Positions 1 through 8,648 of a stretch of 31,403 nucleotides of DNA are shown here, in pieces; the first letter of the stretch is position 1, and each line of letters starts with the position of its first letter. The notes under the pieces were generated by a model. It saw nothing but the letters and a program-made list of their open reading frames with translations, was not told the origin of the DNA and ran no database searches. The DNA is from JBKEDH01 sp047975295 (GTDB lineage: Bacteria > Bacteroidota > Bacteroidia > Flavobacteriales > Flavobacteriaceae). Both the position numbers and the translations under genes were made by a program. The stretch covers positions 1-31,403 of the forward strand of contig JBKEDH010000054.1 in assembly GCA_047975295.1 (NCBI GenBank), in the 5' to 3' direction.

Positions 1-6
1 TTTTTG

Positions 7-88
7 TGCGGGCGGGGAGACTCGAACTCCCACACCTTGCGGCACTAGATCCTAAGTCTAGCGTGTCTACCAATTCCACCACGCCCGC
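7..88 (-). tRNA. tRNA-Leu (anticodon UAG)
   Basis: Read on the minus strand, this 82-nt sequence folds as a class II tRNA. The 7-bp acceptor stem pairs GCGGGCG with CGCCCGC. The D-arm contains GGTGGAATTGGTAGACACG, the anticodon loop is CTTAGGA (anticodon TAG), a short variable arm follows, and the T-arm is GGGAG-TTCGAGT-CTCCC. The discriminator base is A. CCA is not encoded (the next bases are CAAAAA), so it must be added after transcription. The long variable arm and leucine-type D-arm agree with the anticodon. Confidence 0.96.
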
Positions 89-99
89 TAAAAGGTGTG

Positions 100-128
100 C
101 AAATATAATCAAGATTTTTAAATTGCAA
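100..128 (-). promoter_or_regulatory. Promoter of the tRNA-Leu gene (Bacteroidota sigma-A type)
   Basis: On the minus strand there is a TTG, an 18-base spacer, then TATATTTG, a full match to the Bacteroidota consensus TTG-N(17-23)-TAnnTTTG. The -7 box ends 11 bases before the mature tRNA 5' end. It reads away from the dipeptidase gene, making this a divergent promoter region. Confidence 0.75.
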
Positions 129-162
129 ACCTATTAATACTAAAAAAATATGCTTTTTTTTA

Positions 163-170
163 TACTTTTG
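163..170 (+). promoter_or_regulatory. Candidate -7 box for the M20 dipeptidase gene
   Basis: TACTTTTG matches the TAnnTTTG box and lies 20 bases before the ATG. No TTG is found at the expected -33 distance, so this is a half-match only. Confidence 0.4.
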
Positions 171-190
171 GAAGAATAATTAAAAACCAT

Positions 191-1579
191 ATGGATAATA
201 TAAAAGATTACATAACAAGAAATAAAGAACGTTTTATTACCGAATTGATTCAATTACTCAAAATCCCATCTATTAGTGCCGACTCCAAATACAAAAATGA
301 TGTTTTAAAGACTGCCAAATCCATAAAGGACAGTTTGGAACAGGCAGGTTGCGAAAATGTTGAAATTTGTAATACCAACGGGCATCCCATTGTTTACGGC
401 GAAAAAATAATAGACCCAAACCTACCTACTATTCTCGTTTATGGCCATTACGATGTACAACCACCAGACCCCATAAACCTTTGGGATTCCCCTCCGTTTG
501 AACCTGTGATAAAAACTACTACCCTACATCCCGAAGGTGCCATTTTTGCACGTGGAGCTTGCGATGACAAGGGGCAGCTTTACATGCACATAAAAGCCAT
601 GGAATTTATGACGCAAACCAACCAACTACCCTGTAATGTTAAGTTTATGATTGAGGGTGAAGAAGAAGTAGGAAGCCCCAATCTTGCCATTTTTGTAAAA
701 AACAACCACAAAAAATTAGCCAACGATGTTATTCTTATTTCCGACACCGGTATGATCGCCAACAACATCCCATCCATCACTACAGGACTGCGAGGTTTAA
801 GCTATGTAGAGGTAGAAGTTACCGGCCCCAATCGTGATTTACATTCTGGACTGTACGGTGGTGCAGTAGCCAATCCTATTAACATACTTAGCAAAATGAT
901 CGCTTCGCTCCACGACGAAAACAACCATATAACTATTCCCAGTTTTTACGATAAAGTAGAAGAATTAAGTATAGAAGAACGCAAACAAATGGCACAAGCA
1001 CCATTTAGTTTAGATGCCTACAAAAAGTCTTTAGATATTAACGATGTTTATGGCGAAACCAATTATACAACTAACGAACGTAATTCTATACGACCAACAC
1101 TCGATGTTAACGGTATTTGGGGCGGCTATACCGGCGAAGGTGCCAAAACGGTTATACCGAGCAAGGCCTATGCAAAAATATCCATGCGTTTGGTTCCTAA
1201 CCAGGAATGGGAGGAAATAACCCAACTTTTTAAAACCCATTTTGAAAATATGGTTCCAAAAGGTGTTACTGTAAATGTAAAACCCCATCATGGTGGGCAA
1301 GGGTATGTTACCCCAATAGACAGTATTGGCTACCAAGCTGCAAACAATGCCTATCGAGATACCTTTGGCAAAACTCCCATTCCGCAACGCAGTGGCGGTA
1401 GCATACCCATAGTAGCTCTTTTTGAACAGGAATTAAAAAGTAAGACCATACTCATGGGCTTTGGTTTGGATAGTGATGCCATCCACTCCCCTAACGAACA
1501 TTTTGGTGTTTTCAACTATTTAAAAGGCATAGAGACTATTCCTCTTTTTTATAAATATTTTACCGAACTATCTAAATAA
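191..1579 (+). CDS. M20 family metallodipeptidase
   Basis: A 462-aa cytosolic zinc dipeptidase of the M20/M25/M40 family, of the beta-Ala-His/carnosinase-like dipeptidase type. It probably hydrolyses dipeptides to free amino acids. Visible motifs are the metal-binding HYDVQP (H86, D88), the bridging aspartate in ACDDKG (D125), the catalytic/metal pair in EGEEEVGS (about E157-E158), and a C-terminal HSPNEHF supplying the last metal histidine. A central dimerisation domain interrupts the catalytic domain at about residues 200-350 (the LRGLSYVEVEVTGP and LHSGLYGG region). Length is normal for the family. There is no signal peptide. The ATG is preceded by an A-rich leader and a -7-like TACTTTTG. 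The EamA transporter gene follows within 85 bases and may be co-transcribed. Substrate specificity cannot be read from the sequence. Confidence 0.92.
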   Translation: MDNIKDYITRNKERFITELIQLLKIPSISADSKYKNDVLKTAKSIKDSLEQAGCENVEICNTNGHPIVYGEKIIDPNLPTILVYGHYDVQPPDPINLWDSPPFEPVIKTTTLHPEGAIFARGACDDKGQLYMHIKAMEFMTQTNQLPCNVKFMIEGEEEVGSPNLAIFVKNNHKKLANDVILISDTGMIANNIPSITTGLRGLSYVEVEVTGPNRDLHSGLYGGAVANPINILSKMIASLHDENNHITIPSFYDKVEELSIEERKQMAQAPFSLDAYKKSLDINDVYGETNYTTNERNSIRPTLDVNGIWGGYTGEGAKTVIPSKAYAKISMRLVPNQEWEEITQLFKTHFENMVPKGVTVNVKPHHGGQGYVTPIDSIGYQAANNAYRDTFGKTPIPQRSGGSIPIVALFEQELKSKTILMGFGLDSDAIHSPNEHFGVFNYLKGIETIPLFYKYFTELSK

Positions 1580-1663
1580 TTTGGGTATTACCACCCCTTA
1601 TCTTTATACAGCGTGGGCGGTTGTACTTTATATACTACCAAACTACTAAGCTTAACTTCTTCA

Positions 1664-2533
1664 ATGAAAAACCAGCACAGCAAAAACCTTATTGTACTTA
1701 CATTGGCTACTTTTATAATAAGTACTTCGGGACCCTTAGGAAGATACATAGATTTACCCACTCCTGTTATTATTTGGAGCCGCTGTTTTATTGCTGGCAT
1801 CGTACTTTTTGGTTTTATTAAATACAAAAAAATAAGTCTTGCCATATCAAAAAAAGATATAGTTCTTATTGCTGTAAGCAGCTTATTTATGGGAGCACAT
1901 TGGATTACTTATTTCTATGCATTAAAATTTTCGAATGTAGCCTTGGGTTTATTATCGTTATTTGCATACCCCATAATAACAGCTTTATTGGAGCCACTAT
2001 TTATTAAAATAAAATTCGATCCTATCTACATCTTATTGGGCTTTATGGTACTGTTAGGCATCTATATATTGGCTCCGGAATTTAGTTTAGAAAACCAACA
2101 TGTAAAAGGTATTTTATTTGGATTACTATCGGCATTTTTCTATGCTATAAGGAACATTCTTTCCAAAAAACTTACCCTTACATATAACGGTAGCAGTATT
2201 ATGTTTTTTCAAATAGCAATAGTAGTAACACTATTACTTCCTGTGCTATTTTACATGGATACTTCGGGCATCGTTTCCCAATGGCCATACCTACTTTTAC
2301 TGGGTATTCTTACCACAGCCATAGGACACACCATGCTGGTAAACAGTTTAAAACATTTTTCGGTGAGTACGGCAAGCATTATAAACAGTACACAACCTAT
2401 TTTTGGTATTATACTGGCCTATATCTTCCTTAACGAAAAGCCGGCACTAAATACTATTATTGGTGGCAGTATTATACTGGCTACCGTAATAATTGAAAGT
2501 TATAGATCCAGAAAACATCCTATCGATTCATAA
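1664..2533 (+). CDS. EamA/DMT family permease
   Basis: An integral membrane protein of 289 aa with about ten hydrophobic segments arranged as two EamA repeats, the layout of drug/metabolite transporter superfamily exporters. Supporting motifs are the N-terminal TSGPLGRYI and WSRCFIAG of repeat one, and GHTMLVNSLKHFS plus NSTQPIFGIILAYIFLNE in repeat two, a classic EamA signature. I chose the ATG at 1664. The open frame extends to a GTG at 1613, but those 17 extra residues are polar and the Met is followed directly by a short polar stretch and the first membrane helix. It follows the dipeptidase gene by 84 bases. An amino-acid or metabolite exporter role fits the family, but the substrate is unknown. 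Confidence 0.88.
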   Translation: MKNQHSKNLIVLTLATFIISTSGPLGRYIDLPTPVIIWSRCFIAGIVLFGFIKYKKISLAISKKDIVLIAVSSLFMGAHWITYFYALKFSNVALGLLSLFAYPIITALLEPLFIKIKFDPIYILLGFMVLLGIYILAPEFSLENQHVKGILFGLLSAFFYAIRNILSKKLTLTYNGSSIMFFQIAIVVTLLLPVLFYMDTSGIVSQWPYLLLLGILTTAIGHTMLVNSLKHFSVSTASIINSTQPIFGIILAYIFLNEKPALNTIIGGSIILATVIIESYRSRKHPIDS

Positions 2534-2744
2534 CTATTTTGTTATCTACCATTATTTTAGCACATGATAAAAATCACCTTTAATACTTTATTTAGCTAAT
2601 TTTCAATATGGTTTATATTTTTATCGTGTATTCAAAAATTATTTTACTATTTTTATTTAAATCATTATATAATGAATTTATTTCTTTTGAATGGCCTAGC
2701 AAAAAATGTAACCGATAGAAAAAATTAAATTCAAAATCTAAAAC
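2534..2744. other. A+T-rich intergenic region
   Basis: 211 bases without a credible reading frame. The only structure seen is an imperfect inverted repeat (12 of 13 bases) between 2562-2574 (ACATGATAAAAAT) and 2617-2629 (ATTTTTATCGTGT). It has no T-run and is not a convincing terminator. No complete Bacteroidota promoter was found for the following gene. Confidence 0.4.
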
Positions 2745-3176
2745 ATGAAGTATTTTTGTATTCTATTAGCTTTGTCACTATCCGTTTTTGGTTATTCGCA
2801 AACAAACGAAAATGATGACGTAAAAGCTATCCGTTCGGTTTTAAAGGCACAACGACAGGCATGGTCCAAAAACAATATTGAAAAATATATGGAAAGTTAT
2901 TGGAAAAACGACTCACTTCAATTTTATGGAAAAAACGGGCTTGTTTACGGATGGGACAATACACTGGAACGCTATAAAAGAGCTTATCCCACCAAAGAAC
3001 ACACCGGAAAGCTCAGTTTTAAAATAAATTCCATTAGCAAAATAAACGATGAAGCTTATTACGTATTGGGCGAATACCATATAAAACGGGATATGGGAAA
3101 TGCTACCGGTATTTTTATGATTGTTTTCAAAAAAATAAACGGAAAATGGAAAATTATTGCCGATACGTCCTGTTAA
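2745..3176 (+). CDS. Secreted DUF4440/SnoaL-like (NTF2-fold) protein
   Basis: A small protein of 143 aa. It begins with a clear signal peptide (hydrophobic FCILLALSLSVFGYSQ, with cleavage likely after SQ near residue 19), so the mature part is periplasmic or exported. The remainder resembles DUF4440 and nuclear-transport-factor-2-like proteins: an N-terminal helix with AIRSVLKAQRQAWSKNNIEKYMESYW, a strand with LQFYGKNGLVYGWDN, and a C-terminal FMIVFKKINGKWKIIADTSC, the usual last strands of the fold. These proteins form conical alpha+beta barrels that bind varied small ligands, so no reaction can be assigned. It converges on the PhnA-like gene about 50 bases away. It is probably a single-gene unit. 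Confidence 0.8.
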   Translation: MKYFCILLALSLSVFGYSQTNENDDVKAIRSVLKAQRQAWSKNNIEKYMESYWKNDSLQFYGKNGLVYGWDNTLERYKRAYPTKEHTGKLSFKINSISKINDEAYYVLGEYHIKRDMGNATGIFMIVFKKINGKWKIIADTSC

Positions 3177-3226
3177 CCTTATTTTTTTAATTGTCCTTTA
3201 CGACAGAACATATAAATTCTAAGTTA

Positions 3227-3805
3227 TTAGGTTTTCTTAACGTATTTGGTAATAATTACAATTTGCTGCCCATCTACTTTACCTTCAATATACTCGGCAT
3301 TTTCATGGTCCAAACGGATATTCCTAACAGCAGTACCTTGTTTAGCCACCATACTGGAACCTTTTACTTTTAAATCTTTCACCAAAACAACCGAATCGCC
3401 ATTTTCAAGTATCACACCGTTAATGTCGCGATGTATTATTTTTTCCGACTCGTCCTTATCCTCTCCCGTAGCACGGGCTAAAGCCAAAGCATCGTCGTCA
3501 AGATACATCATATCCAACAAATCTTTTGGCCAACCTTCGCCCCGCAAACGCTGTAATATACGCCAAGCCATAATCTGTACAGGCACAAATTCACTCCACA
3601 TACTGTCGTTTAGGCAACGCCAATGGTTGACATCCATTTCGGTATTCCCCTCGATTTGATCTAAACAATTTTTACAGACCAGAACATCGTTAGCAACATT
3701 TTCGGTTAACGATGGCGGAATGGTATATTGCGATAAATCTTTATTGGATTGACACAATTCGCAACTGTGGTTGCTTCGCTCTTTCAAGGTTTGTAAAACG
3801 CTCAT
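3227..3805 (-). CDS. PhnA/YjdM domain protein
   Basis: A cytosolic protein of 192 aa. An N-terminal zinc ribbon has two cysteine pairs (C15-x2-C18 and C44-x2-C47). A C-terminal PhnA/YjdM domain (about residues 125-192) contains the characteristic GDSVVLVKDLKVKGSS, the strand LDHENAEYIEGKVDGQQIVI, and a basic ending KYVKK. The middle (about 55-115) carries a WSEFVPVQIMAWRILQRL segment, so it is longer than the roughly 110-aa E. coli YjdM. Despite the historical name, YjdM is not part of the C-P lyase pathway and its function is unknown. No phosphonate genes are nearby. It lies downstream of, and on the same strand as, the hexosaminidase gene, with a 70-base gap. Confidence 0.85.
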   Translation of the reverse strand: MSVLQTLKERSNHSCELCQSNKDLSQYTIPPSLTENVANDVLVCKNCLDQIEGNTEMDVNHWRCLNDSMWSEFVPVQIMAWRILQRLRGEGWPKDLLDMMYLDDDALALARATGEDKDESEKIIHRDINGVILENGDSVVLVKDLKVKGSSMVAKQGTAVRNIRLDHENAEYIEGKVDGQQIVIITKYVKKT

Positions 3806-3875
3806 CTATCTCAGTTTTTTATTTTGCAATAATACGTATATTTTTTGTAGTCGAAATTGGGATTCTCAATTAAAA

Positions 3876-6215
3876 TCAATCTACAATAATTTCATCGACA
3901 AACAACCAAACACCTCTGTTTGGTTCCGGGTTTTCCGGTAAAGCTTTTACCTTTACTTTTATAAAACTTGTTTCTATTTCGGCATTGAAATCTAATTTAA
4001 ACTCGGCCAAATCACTATCTGGATTTGCTCTATAAGCTCTATTTAAGGTGGCTTGCCGTGTAAACGCTTTACCATTGTTGGACGTTGAAACTTCGATGTT
4101 AACGGGATAATAAATATCGGGACCTTGCGATTCCAATACACCTACCGAAACACTGTTTACTTTTGTTTTTTTATTAAGATCCAATACCACTTCCATATCG
4201 TTATCGATCCAACCTTGCCATTTTCCGTCGTGAAAATTCTTACTACCCCTAAGACCATCTACCAAATTAACCGTTCCGGCACCGCTATACTTTTCGTAGG
4301 GTTTGGTTAAATAGGTTACATTGGCATTCATGCCTTTATGGAATTTTATGATTTTTTTAAATGGTACACCTATAGGCCGATTATCTTTAAACAACGAGGC
4401 TGTTACGGTTGTGGTTTCGTGTAACGCAATTGGTTTCGTATAAATTGTTGCATTTGCTTTTAAATCGTCGCTGTTTAGAACATAACGAATATCGGACTCT
4501 GGAAACTCGTTATTAAGGGTTAAACGAATTATTTTTTCGGTTGCATTAGTCTCGGCAGTTGTTTCTCCAGAAATAATAAAAGCACTTTTAGAATAGTTAA
4601 TACCTTGTTTATCGTACCGCTTTAGCATAGCCGTTAATCTTGAAGAAAAATTTGTCCAATCTTTATTTTCTTTATCGGACCACAAACACTCGGACATGGC
4701 CGCCAATCTAGGAAAGATCATATACTCGGAATGTGAAGCTGTAGGTACATATTCTGCCCATAAATTGGCCTGTCCGCCCAATACATGTTGAGCCTCAGAT
4801 ACTGTCATCGTTTCATGTACGGGATCAAATTGGTAAATCTTATTTAAAGGTAAATATCCTATCTGCGCCTTCGGTTCGACATCGTAAGGTCCTTGATATT
4901 GGTTAATATAGCAATACTTTTCCGGCGTCATGATAACATCGTGACCTGCTTTTGCCGCTTCCAATCCGCCATCGAACCCACGCCAGCTCATTACGGTAGC
5001 ATCGGGCGCCAATCCACCTTCTAAAATTTCATCCCAACCTATTAATTTTCTACCTTTGGAGTTAATAAATTTTTCTATACGCTTTATAAAATAGCTTTGC
5101 AACTCTTTTACATTCTCTATATGTTCGGTATACATTCGTTTTTTACAATTGTTACAGGTTTCCCAGTTTGTTCTTGTTGCCTCATCGCCACCTATATGGA
5201 TGTATTTTGAAGGAAACAATGCCATTACCTCTGTTAAAACATCTTCCAAAAACAAAAAGGTTTCCTCTTTTCCGGGACAGTAAATATCGGTTATAGGCCA
5301 AAGGCCTCCCGAAGGAACCTCGATAGGTACATTTTTACATGAAAATTCGGGATATGCAGCTATGGCGCTGGTAACATGGGCGGGCATTTCTATTTCCGGA
5401 ATCACTTCTATTTGTTTCGATGCGGCATAGGCTACTATTTCTTTAATATCGTCTTGCGTATAAAAACCTCCATATTTTAAGGTATCGTGCTCCCTAACCA
5501 CATCTCTCGACTTCCAATCAAGATCTTCCTTATCGGTTCGCCATGCACCCACTTCAGTAAGCTTAGGGTATTTTTTTATCTGCAAACGCCAACCTTGATC
5601 GTCGATTAAATGAAAGTGTAAAACATTCATTTTATGCGCAGCAAGTCTATCAATGGTTTTCAATACATAATCCTTATCGAAAAAATGACGAGATACGTCC
5701 AACATTAAACCACGCCAAGAGAATCTGGGTTTATCTCGAATTTCAATATTCGGGATTACCCAATCGATATTGCTTTGAAGTACAGCAGATTCGATTTCAA
5801 CAGGCAATAGCTGGATCAAGGTCTGTACGCCATATAAAAAACCCGCATTACCGTTGGAAGAAATAACCACACCTTTATTTGTTGCTGTTAATTTGTATGC
5901 TTCATTGGCCAAAGACGTATCTGTTTTAAAAATCACGGCATTGTCCTGTTCTTCTCCTCCCTCTATAATATCCAACAATAAACCGCTACTTGTTTTCAAT
6001 TTTTGTTGAAATATTTTTGCTACCATTTCCTGTCCGGAGCTGTTAAAAAGCAATCTTGTATCTTTATTAAAATAAAAACCACCCTCCTTTAACACCACAC
6101 TCGACGGTTTTGGGATTATGGTTATATCGCTTTCGGTAAAGATTTTTTTATTATTGGTTTGGCAGGATATAAGCATCAAGAAAAATAGCAAGCACTTTAT
6201 AATATTTTTTAACAT
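3876..6215 (-). CDS. GH20 beta-N-acetylhexosaminidase, lipoprotein
   Basis: An exported lipoprotein of 779 aa that should remove terminal N-acetylglucosamine or N-acetylgalactosamine from glycans, such as chitin oligomers, glycoproteins or peptidoglycan fragments. The signal sequence ends in a lipobox (LMLIS-C18). The N-terminal GH20b-type domain covers about residues 30-160. The catalytic TIM barrel covers about 165-515 and carries SRHFFD, HFHLIDDQGWR and the catalytic Asp-Glu pair D344-E345 in HIGGDEATR, as expected for substrate-assisted catalysis. The tryptophan-rich end of the barrel includes LGGQANLWAEYV. About 120-150 C-terminal residues look like a carbohydrate-binding F5/8-type sandwich (GTVNLVDGLRGSKNF, WQGW). 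No SusC/SusD pair is adjacent, so it is not in an obvious polysaccharide-utilisation locus. The start ATG follows a leader with no clear promoter. Confidence 0.93.
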   Translation of the reverse strand: MLKNIIKCLLFFLMLISCQTNNKKIFTESDITIIPKPSSVVLKEGGFYFNKDTRLLFNSSGQEMVAKIFQQKLKTSSGLLLDIIEGGEEQDNAVIFKTDTSLANEAYKLTATNKGVVISSNGNAGFLYGVQTLIQLLPVEIESAVLQSNIDWVIPNIEIRDKPRFSWRGLMLDVSRHFFDKDYVLKTIDRLAAHKMNVLHFHLIDDQGWRLQIKKYPKLTEVGAWRTDKEDLDWKSRDVVREHDTLKYGGFYTQDDIKEIVAYAASKQIEVIPEIEMPAHVTSAIAAYPEFSCKNVPIEVPSGGLWPITDIYCPGKEETFLFLEDVLTEVMALFPSKYIHIGGDEATRTNWETCNNCKKRMYTEHIENVKELQSYFIKRIEKFINSKGRKLIGWDEILEGGLAPDATVMSWRGFDGGLEAAKAGHDVIMTPEKYCYINQYQGPYDVEPKAQIGYLPLNKIYQFDPVHETMTVSEAQHVLGGQANLWAEYVPTASHSEYMIFPRLAAMSECLWSDKENKDWTNFSSRLTAMLKRYDKQGINYSKSAFIISGETTAETNATEKIIRLTLNNEFPESDIRYVLNSDDLKANATIYTKPIALHETTTVTASLFKDNRPIGVPFKKIIKFHKGMNANVTYLTKPYEKYSGAGTVNLVDGLRGSKNFHDGKWQGWIDNDMEVVLDLNKKTKVNSVSVGVLESQGPDIYYPVNIEVSTSNNGKAFTRQATLNRAYRANPDSDLAEFKLDFNAEIETSFIKVKVKALPENPEPNRGVWLFVDEIIVD

Positions 6216-6552
6216 GTTGACGGAAGTTTTTTTAATCTTTATGCAAGATAGGGATAATTAAACGATCTTTAAGGTACTTCTATTTATGAACTCGTTTAGA
6301 CTTTTTGGATTGGCTAAAAAATGGTGTCTTTCTGCTCATTTTTTGTCTTTTTTTCCTTCCACACCCCTGCTATGCAACTCAAAAAAAAAACTTCAACTGA
6401 ACAAAATCTTCTAATTTTCGCTTCAATCCAAAAAGTTTAAACGAGTTAATATTCGGGTGTTGTTTGCCTAAATCATTTCAATAAAAATAAAGCAATCATA
6501 TAACAAAATTTACGGAGGCACACCTTTAATAAAGAATACGCAAACCGGCCCA
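6216..6552. other. 337-bp intergenic region dominated by an inverted repeat
   Basis: The gap lies between the hexosaminidase start and the end of the porP-like gene. It holds no credible coding frame. Its main content is the long inverted repeat described separately at 6289-6447. The rest (6448-6552) is A+T-rich and shows no clear terminator. Confidence 0.6.
6289..6447. repeat. Inverted pair of a dispersed repeat (family A)
   Basis: The arms 6289-6312 and 6424-6447 match as inverted repeats in 23 of 24 bases (AACTCGTTTA(G/A)ACTTTTTGGATTG) around 111 bases of A/T-rich DNA. Beyond the arms, each half keeps weaker similarity (an A-run, then a T-rich stretch), suggesting two roughly 60-base elements head to head. 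Similar single copies occur at 22043-22069 and, diverged, at 19023-19058. All are intergenic. Confidence 0.7.
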
Positions 6553-7560
6553 TCAATTTACCGCAGGGCAGTTACAGCTATAACGTTTCGGTTTACATTT
6601 AAAATTATAACCCAATGTAATTTGGTGAAACCCTCCATTAGCATAAACCAATGAGTTAGATTGATATGTGTAATTATAGGCAAACATAAATTGTTTGTAA
6701 TTAACACCTAACAATGGTGTTAACTGTTGCAGTTTCTGGCTGCTAACCGACGATCCCGAACTGGTTTGGTATTCGGCTCCATCGAAACTATTACGATATG
6801 AAAGACCTCCCCATACCGAACCAAATCCAACAGTTTTATACACTTTAAAATTAACATCGAAAAAAGACTCTTGGGTGGCTTCCCTGTATTGAAACAACGC
6901 AGACGGCTCGTAACTCCAACTGTTACCCCTTTTACTAAAAACATACCCCATAGACAACAAGTAGCGTCTTAAATTACTGGTTATTTGAAGATTATTGTTA
7001 ACCCCCGAGTTATTAAGTACATTCTTTACAGTTGCATGTGCATAAAAATCGAGAAAATGATAGGAAAATCCAATATCCATATTAATATCGGTTTCATCTT
7101 AGATCGTTCCCGATATCGCCGGATCGAAACCATCAATGGGAAAAGAGGTGGTATCGAGTTTGTATTGAATAATACCAAAACTTAAACCAAACGACAGCAT
7201 ATTTAAATCGACTTCATTTCGAGAAAACATAAGGTGGTGGGCGTAAGTGGCATAAGCTCCGCTCTGCGAATGGTAACCATTTTTATCACTAAACAAAATA
7301 CCCCCAATGGCCGAAGCACTTTCCCCAATTCTACCATTAGTGCTTAATGTAGTAAGCCTTGGGGCATTTTCGTGTCCAAACCATTGTTGCCGCGAAGTTA
7401 ACCTTACCTTGGCGCAATTGGCTGCTCCGGCCATAGATGGATAAAGCAAATAATAGTTATCGGTAAGATAATCGTTGTAAATAGGCAGGCCTTCCTGCGA
7501 TTTGCCATTGCCCGCAAAAAACAAACCGGTAACCATCAACAAAATAAACTTCAATTTCAT
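6553..7560 (-). pseudogene. PorP/SprF-family membrane protein gene with an in-frame stop
   Basis: Two adjacent open stretches in the same frame together give a normal-length (about 335 codon) PorP/SprF-family outer-membrane protein, a family associated with type IX secretion and gliding. The N-terminal part begins at the ATG at 7560 with a signal peptide (KFILLMVTGLFFAGNGKSQ), followed by typical features: LPIYNDYLTDNYYLLYPSMAG, RQQWFGHENAPRLTT and GGILFSDKNGYHSQSG. A TAA at 7101-7099 ends it after FDPAISGTI. The same frame continues DETDINMDIGFSYHF, FYAHATVKNVLNN, NLRRYLLSMGYVF and a terminal YNFKCKPKRYSCNCPAVN. A single substitution (for example TAT or TAC to TAA) explains the break; no frameshift is needed. 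The break falls mid-barrel, so neither half should be functional alone. A second start (ATG at 7080) exists but lacks a signal peptide. No large T9SS cargo gene is adjacent. A sequencing error remains possible. Confidence 0.85.
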
Positions 7561-7648
7561 CCTCTTAACATAACGGCAGGTTGCTACACCTATTGTCCTA
7601 AAACAAACCTTAATAACCAAATATAGAGATATATAATCTTTCTTTTAG

Positions 7649-7656
7649 TATTTTTG
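7649..7656 (+). promoter_or_regulatory. Candidate -7 box for the Nfu-type gene
   Basis: TATTTTTG matches TAnnTTTG 16 bases before the ATG at 7673. No TTG is found at -33 spacing. Confidence 0.35.
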
Positions 7657-7672
7657 CAGAAAATTTAAGAAA

Positions 7673-8575
7673 ATGAACACTTTTAAAATCACCATAAAAG
7701 AAACCACAAACGATAGCATAATTAAATTCGAGGTAAACACATTTATAACCGAACACCAAAGTTTCGAATTTAACAATATAGACGAAGCCAAACCATCGCC
7801 TTTGGCTCAGCAACTATTTTATTTACCATTTGTAAAAAAAGTATATATTTCGGCAAATTTTATTGCCGTAGAACGTTATAATATTGTTGAATGGCAGGAT
7901 GTACAAGACGAGGTGGCCCAACAAATTGAAACCTATTTAAACGATGGCGGCATTGCTGTCGAGGTTCCCGAACAACCTAAAAAAACACCCGTTACCGTCT
8001 ATGCCGAAAGCACTCCCAACCCATCGGTAATGAAATTTGTTGCCAATAAGGTTATTGTGTCCAATTTATTCGAGTTTACCTCCATAGACGAGGCTAAACT
8101 ATCGCCATTGGCCACCGAACTGTTTCACTTCCCGTTTGTAAAAAGTATTTTTATTGAACGTAATTATGTTTCTATTACCAAATTCGATATAGCCGAATGG
8201 CAGGATATTACCTTAGAACTCCGCGAATTTATACGAACATATATTGAGAGTGGTAAGGATATCGTAGTCGAAAATGCAGCCGAAACCCTTAGTAAAACAC
8301 CCCACCAGTTAGATGAATCTTTCGAAAATATGGACGATGTTTCCAAAGAAATCGTAAACATTCTCGAAGAATACGTAAAACCTGCAGTGGCAAGCGATGG
8401 CGGTAACATTCAGTTTATCTCATACGATGCCAACACCAAAAATGTTAGTGTTATGCTACAAGGTGCCTGTAGCGGCTGTCCTTCTTCTACTTTTACCTTA
8501 AAAAATGGTATAGAAAACATCCTAAAACAAATGCTTAAAGATAAGGTTGAAACAGTCGAAGCTATAAATGGGTGA
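7673..8575 (+). CDS. NifU-family Fe-S cluster carrier with two Nfu_N domains
   Basis: A cytosolic iron-sulfur cluster carrier of 300 aa. Two tandem Nfu N-terminal domains are seen: about residues 1-90 (FNNIDEAKPSPLAQQLFYLPFVKKVYI) and about 107-195 (STPNPSVMKFVANK, FTSIDEAKLSPLATELFHFPFVKSIFI). They are plainly paralogous to each other (IDEAK-SPLA, FVK, EWQD recur). The second keeps the usual TPNP-MKF entry motif; the first has KETTNDSIIKFE instead. The C-terminal NifU domain (about 220-300) has C266-x2-C269 in GACSGCPSST, the cluster-binding pair that bridges a 4Fe-4S cluster in a dimer. Its likely role is delivery of clusters to target enzymes. The dodecin gene follows 73 bases downstream. 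Many Nfu proteins have one N domain, so the duplication is notable. Confidence 0.92.
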   Translation: MNTFKITIKETTNDSIIKFEVNTFITEHQSFEFNNIDEAKPSPLAQQLFYLPFVKKVYISANFIAVERYNIVEWQDVQDEVAQQIETYLNDGGIAVEVPEQPKKTPVTVYAESTPNPSVMKFVANKVIVSNLFEFTSIDEAKLSPLATELFHFPFVKSIFIERNYVSITKFDIAEWQDITLELREFIRTYIESGKDIVVENAAETLSKTPHQLDESFENMDDVSKEIVNILEEYVKPAVASDGGNIQFISYDANTKNVSVMLQGACSGCPSSTFTLKNGIENILKQMLKDKVETVEAING

Positions 8576-8648
8576 CATTTCCATAAAAATCGGGTCTAAA
8601 AAATTGATTATCTTTAACACATTAATATTAACTAAATAAAAACACATT

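Noticed and set aside
1613..1663. GTG at 1613 as the start of the EamA transporter
   Set aside because: The extra 17 residues do not resemble a transporter N-terminus, and an ATG at 1664 is placed directly before the first helix.
2617..2630. 14-base identical sequence ATTTTTATCGTGTA here and at 22280-22293
   Set aside because: About one or two exact 14-base matches are expected by chance in an A/T-rich window of this size, and the flanks do not match.
3227..3805. Phosphonate-use locus suggested by the PhnA name
   Set aside because: YjdM/PhnA-type proteins are not part of the C-P lyase pathway, and no phosphonate genes are nearby.
7080..7120. A frameshift as the cause of the split porP-like gene
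   Set aside because: Both halves are in the same frame, and translating straight through the TAA restores the family sequence. A nonsense change is enough.
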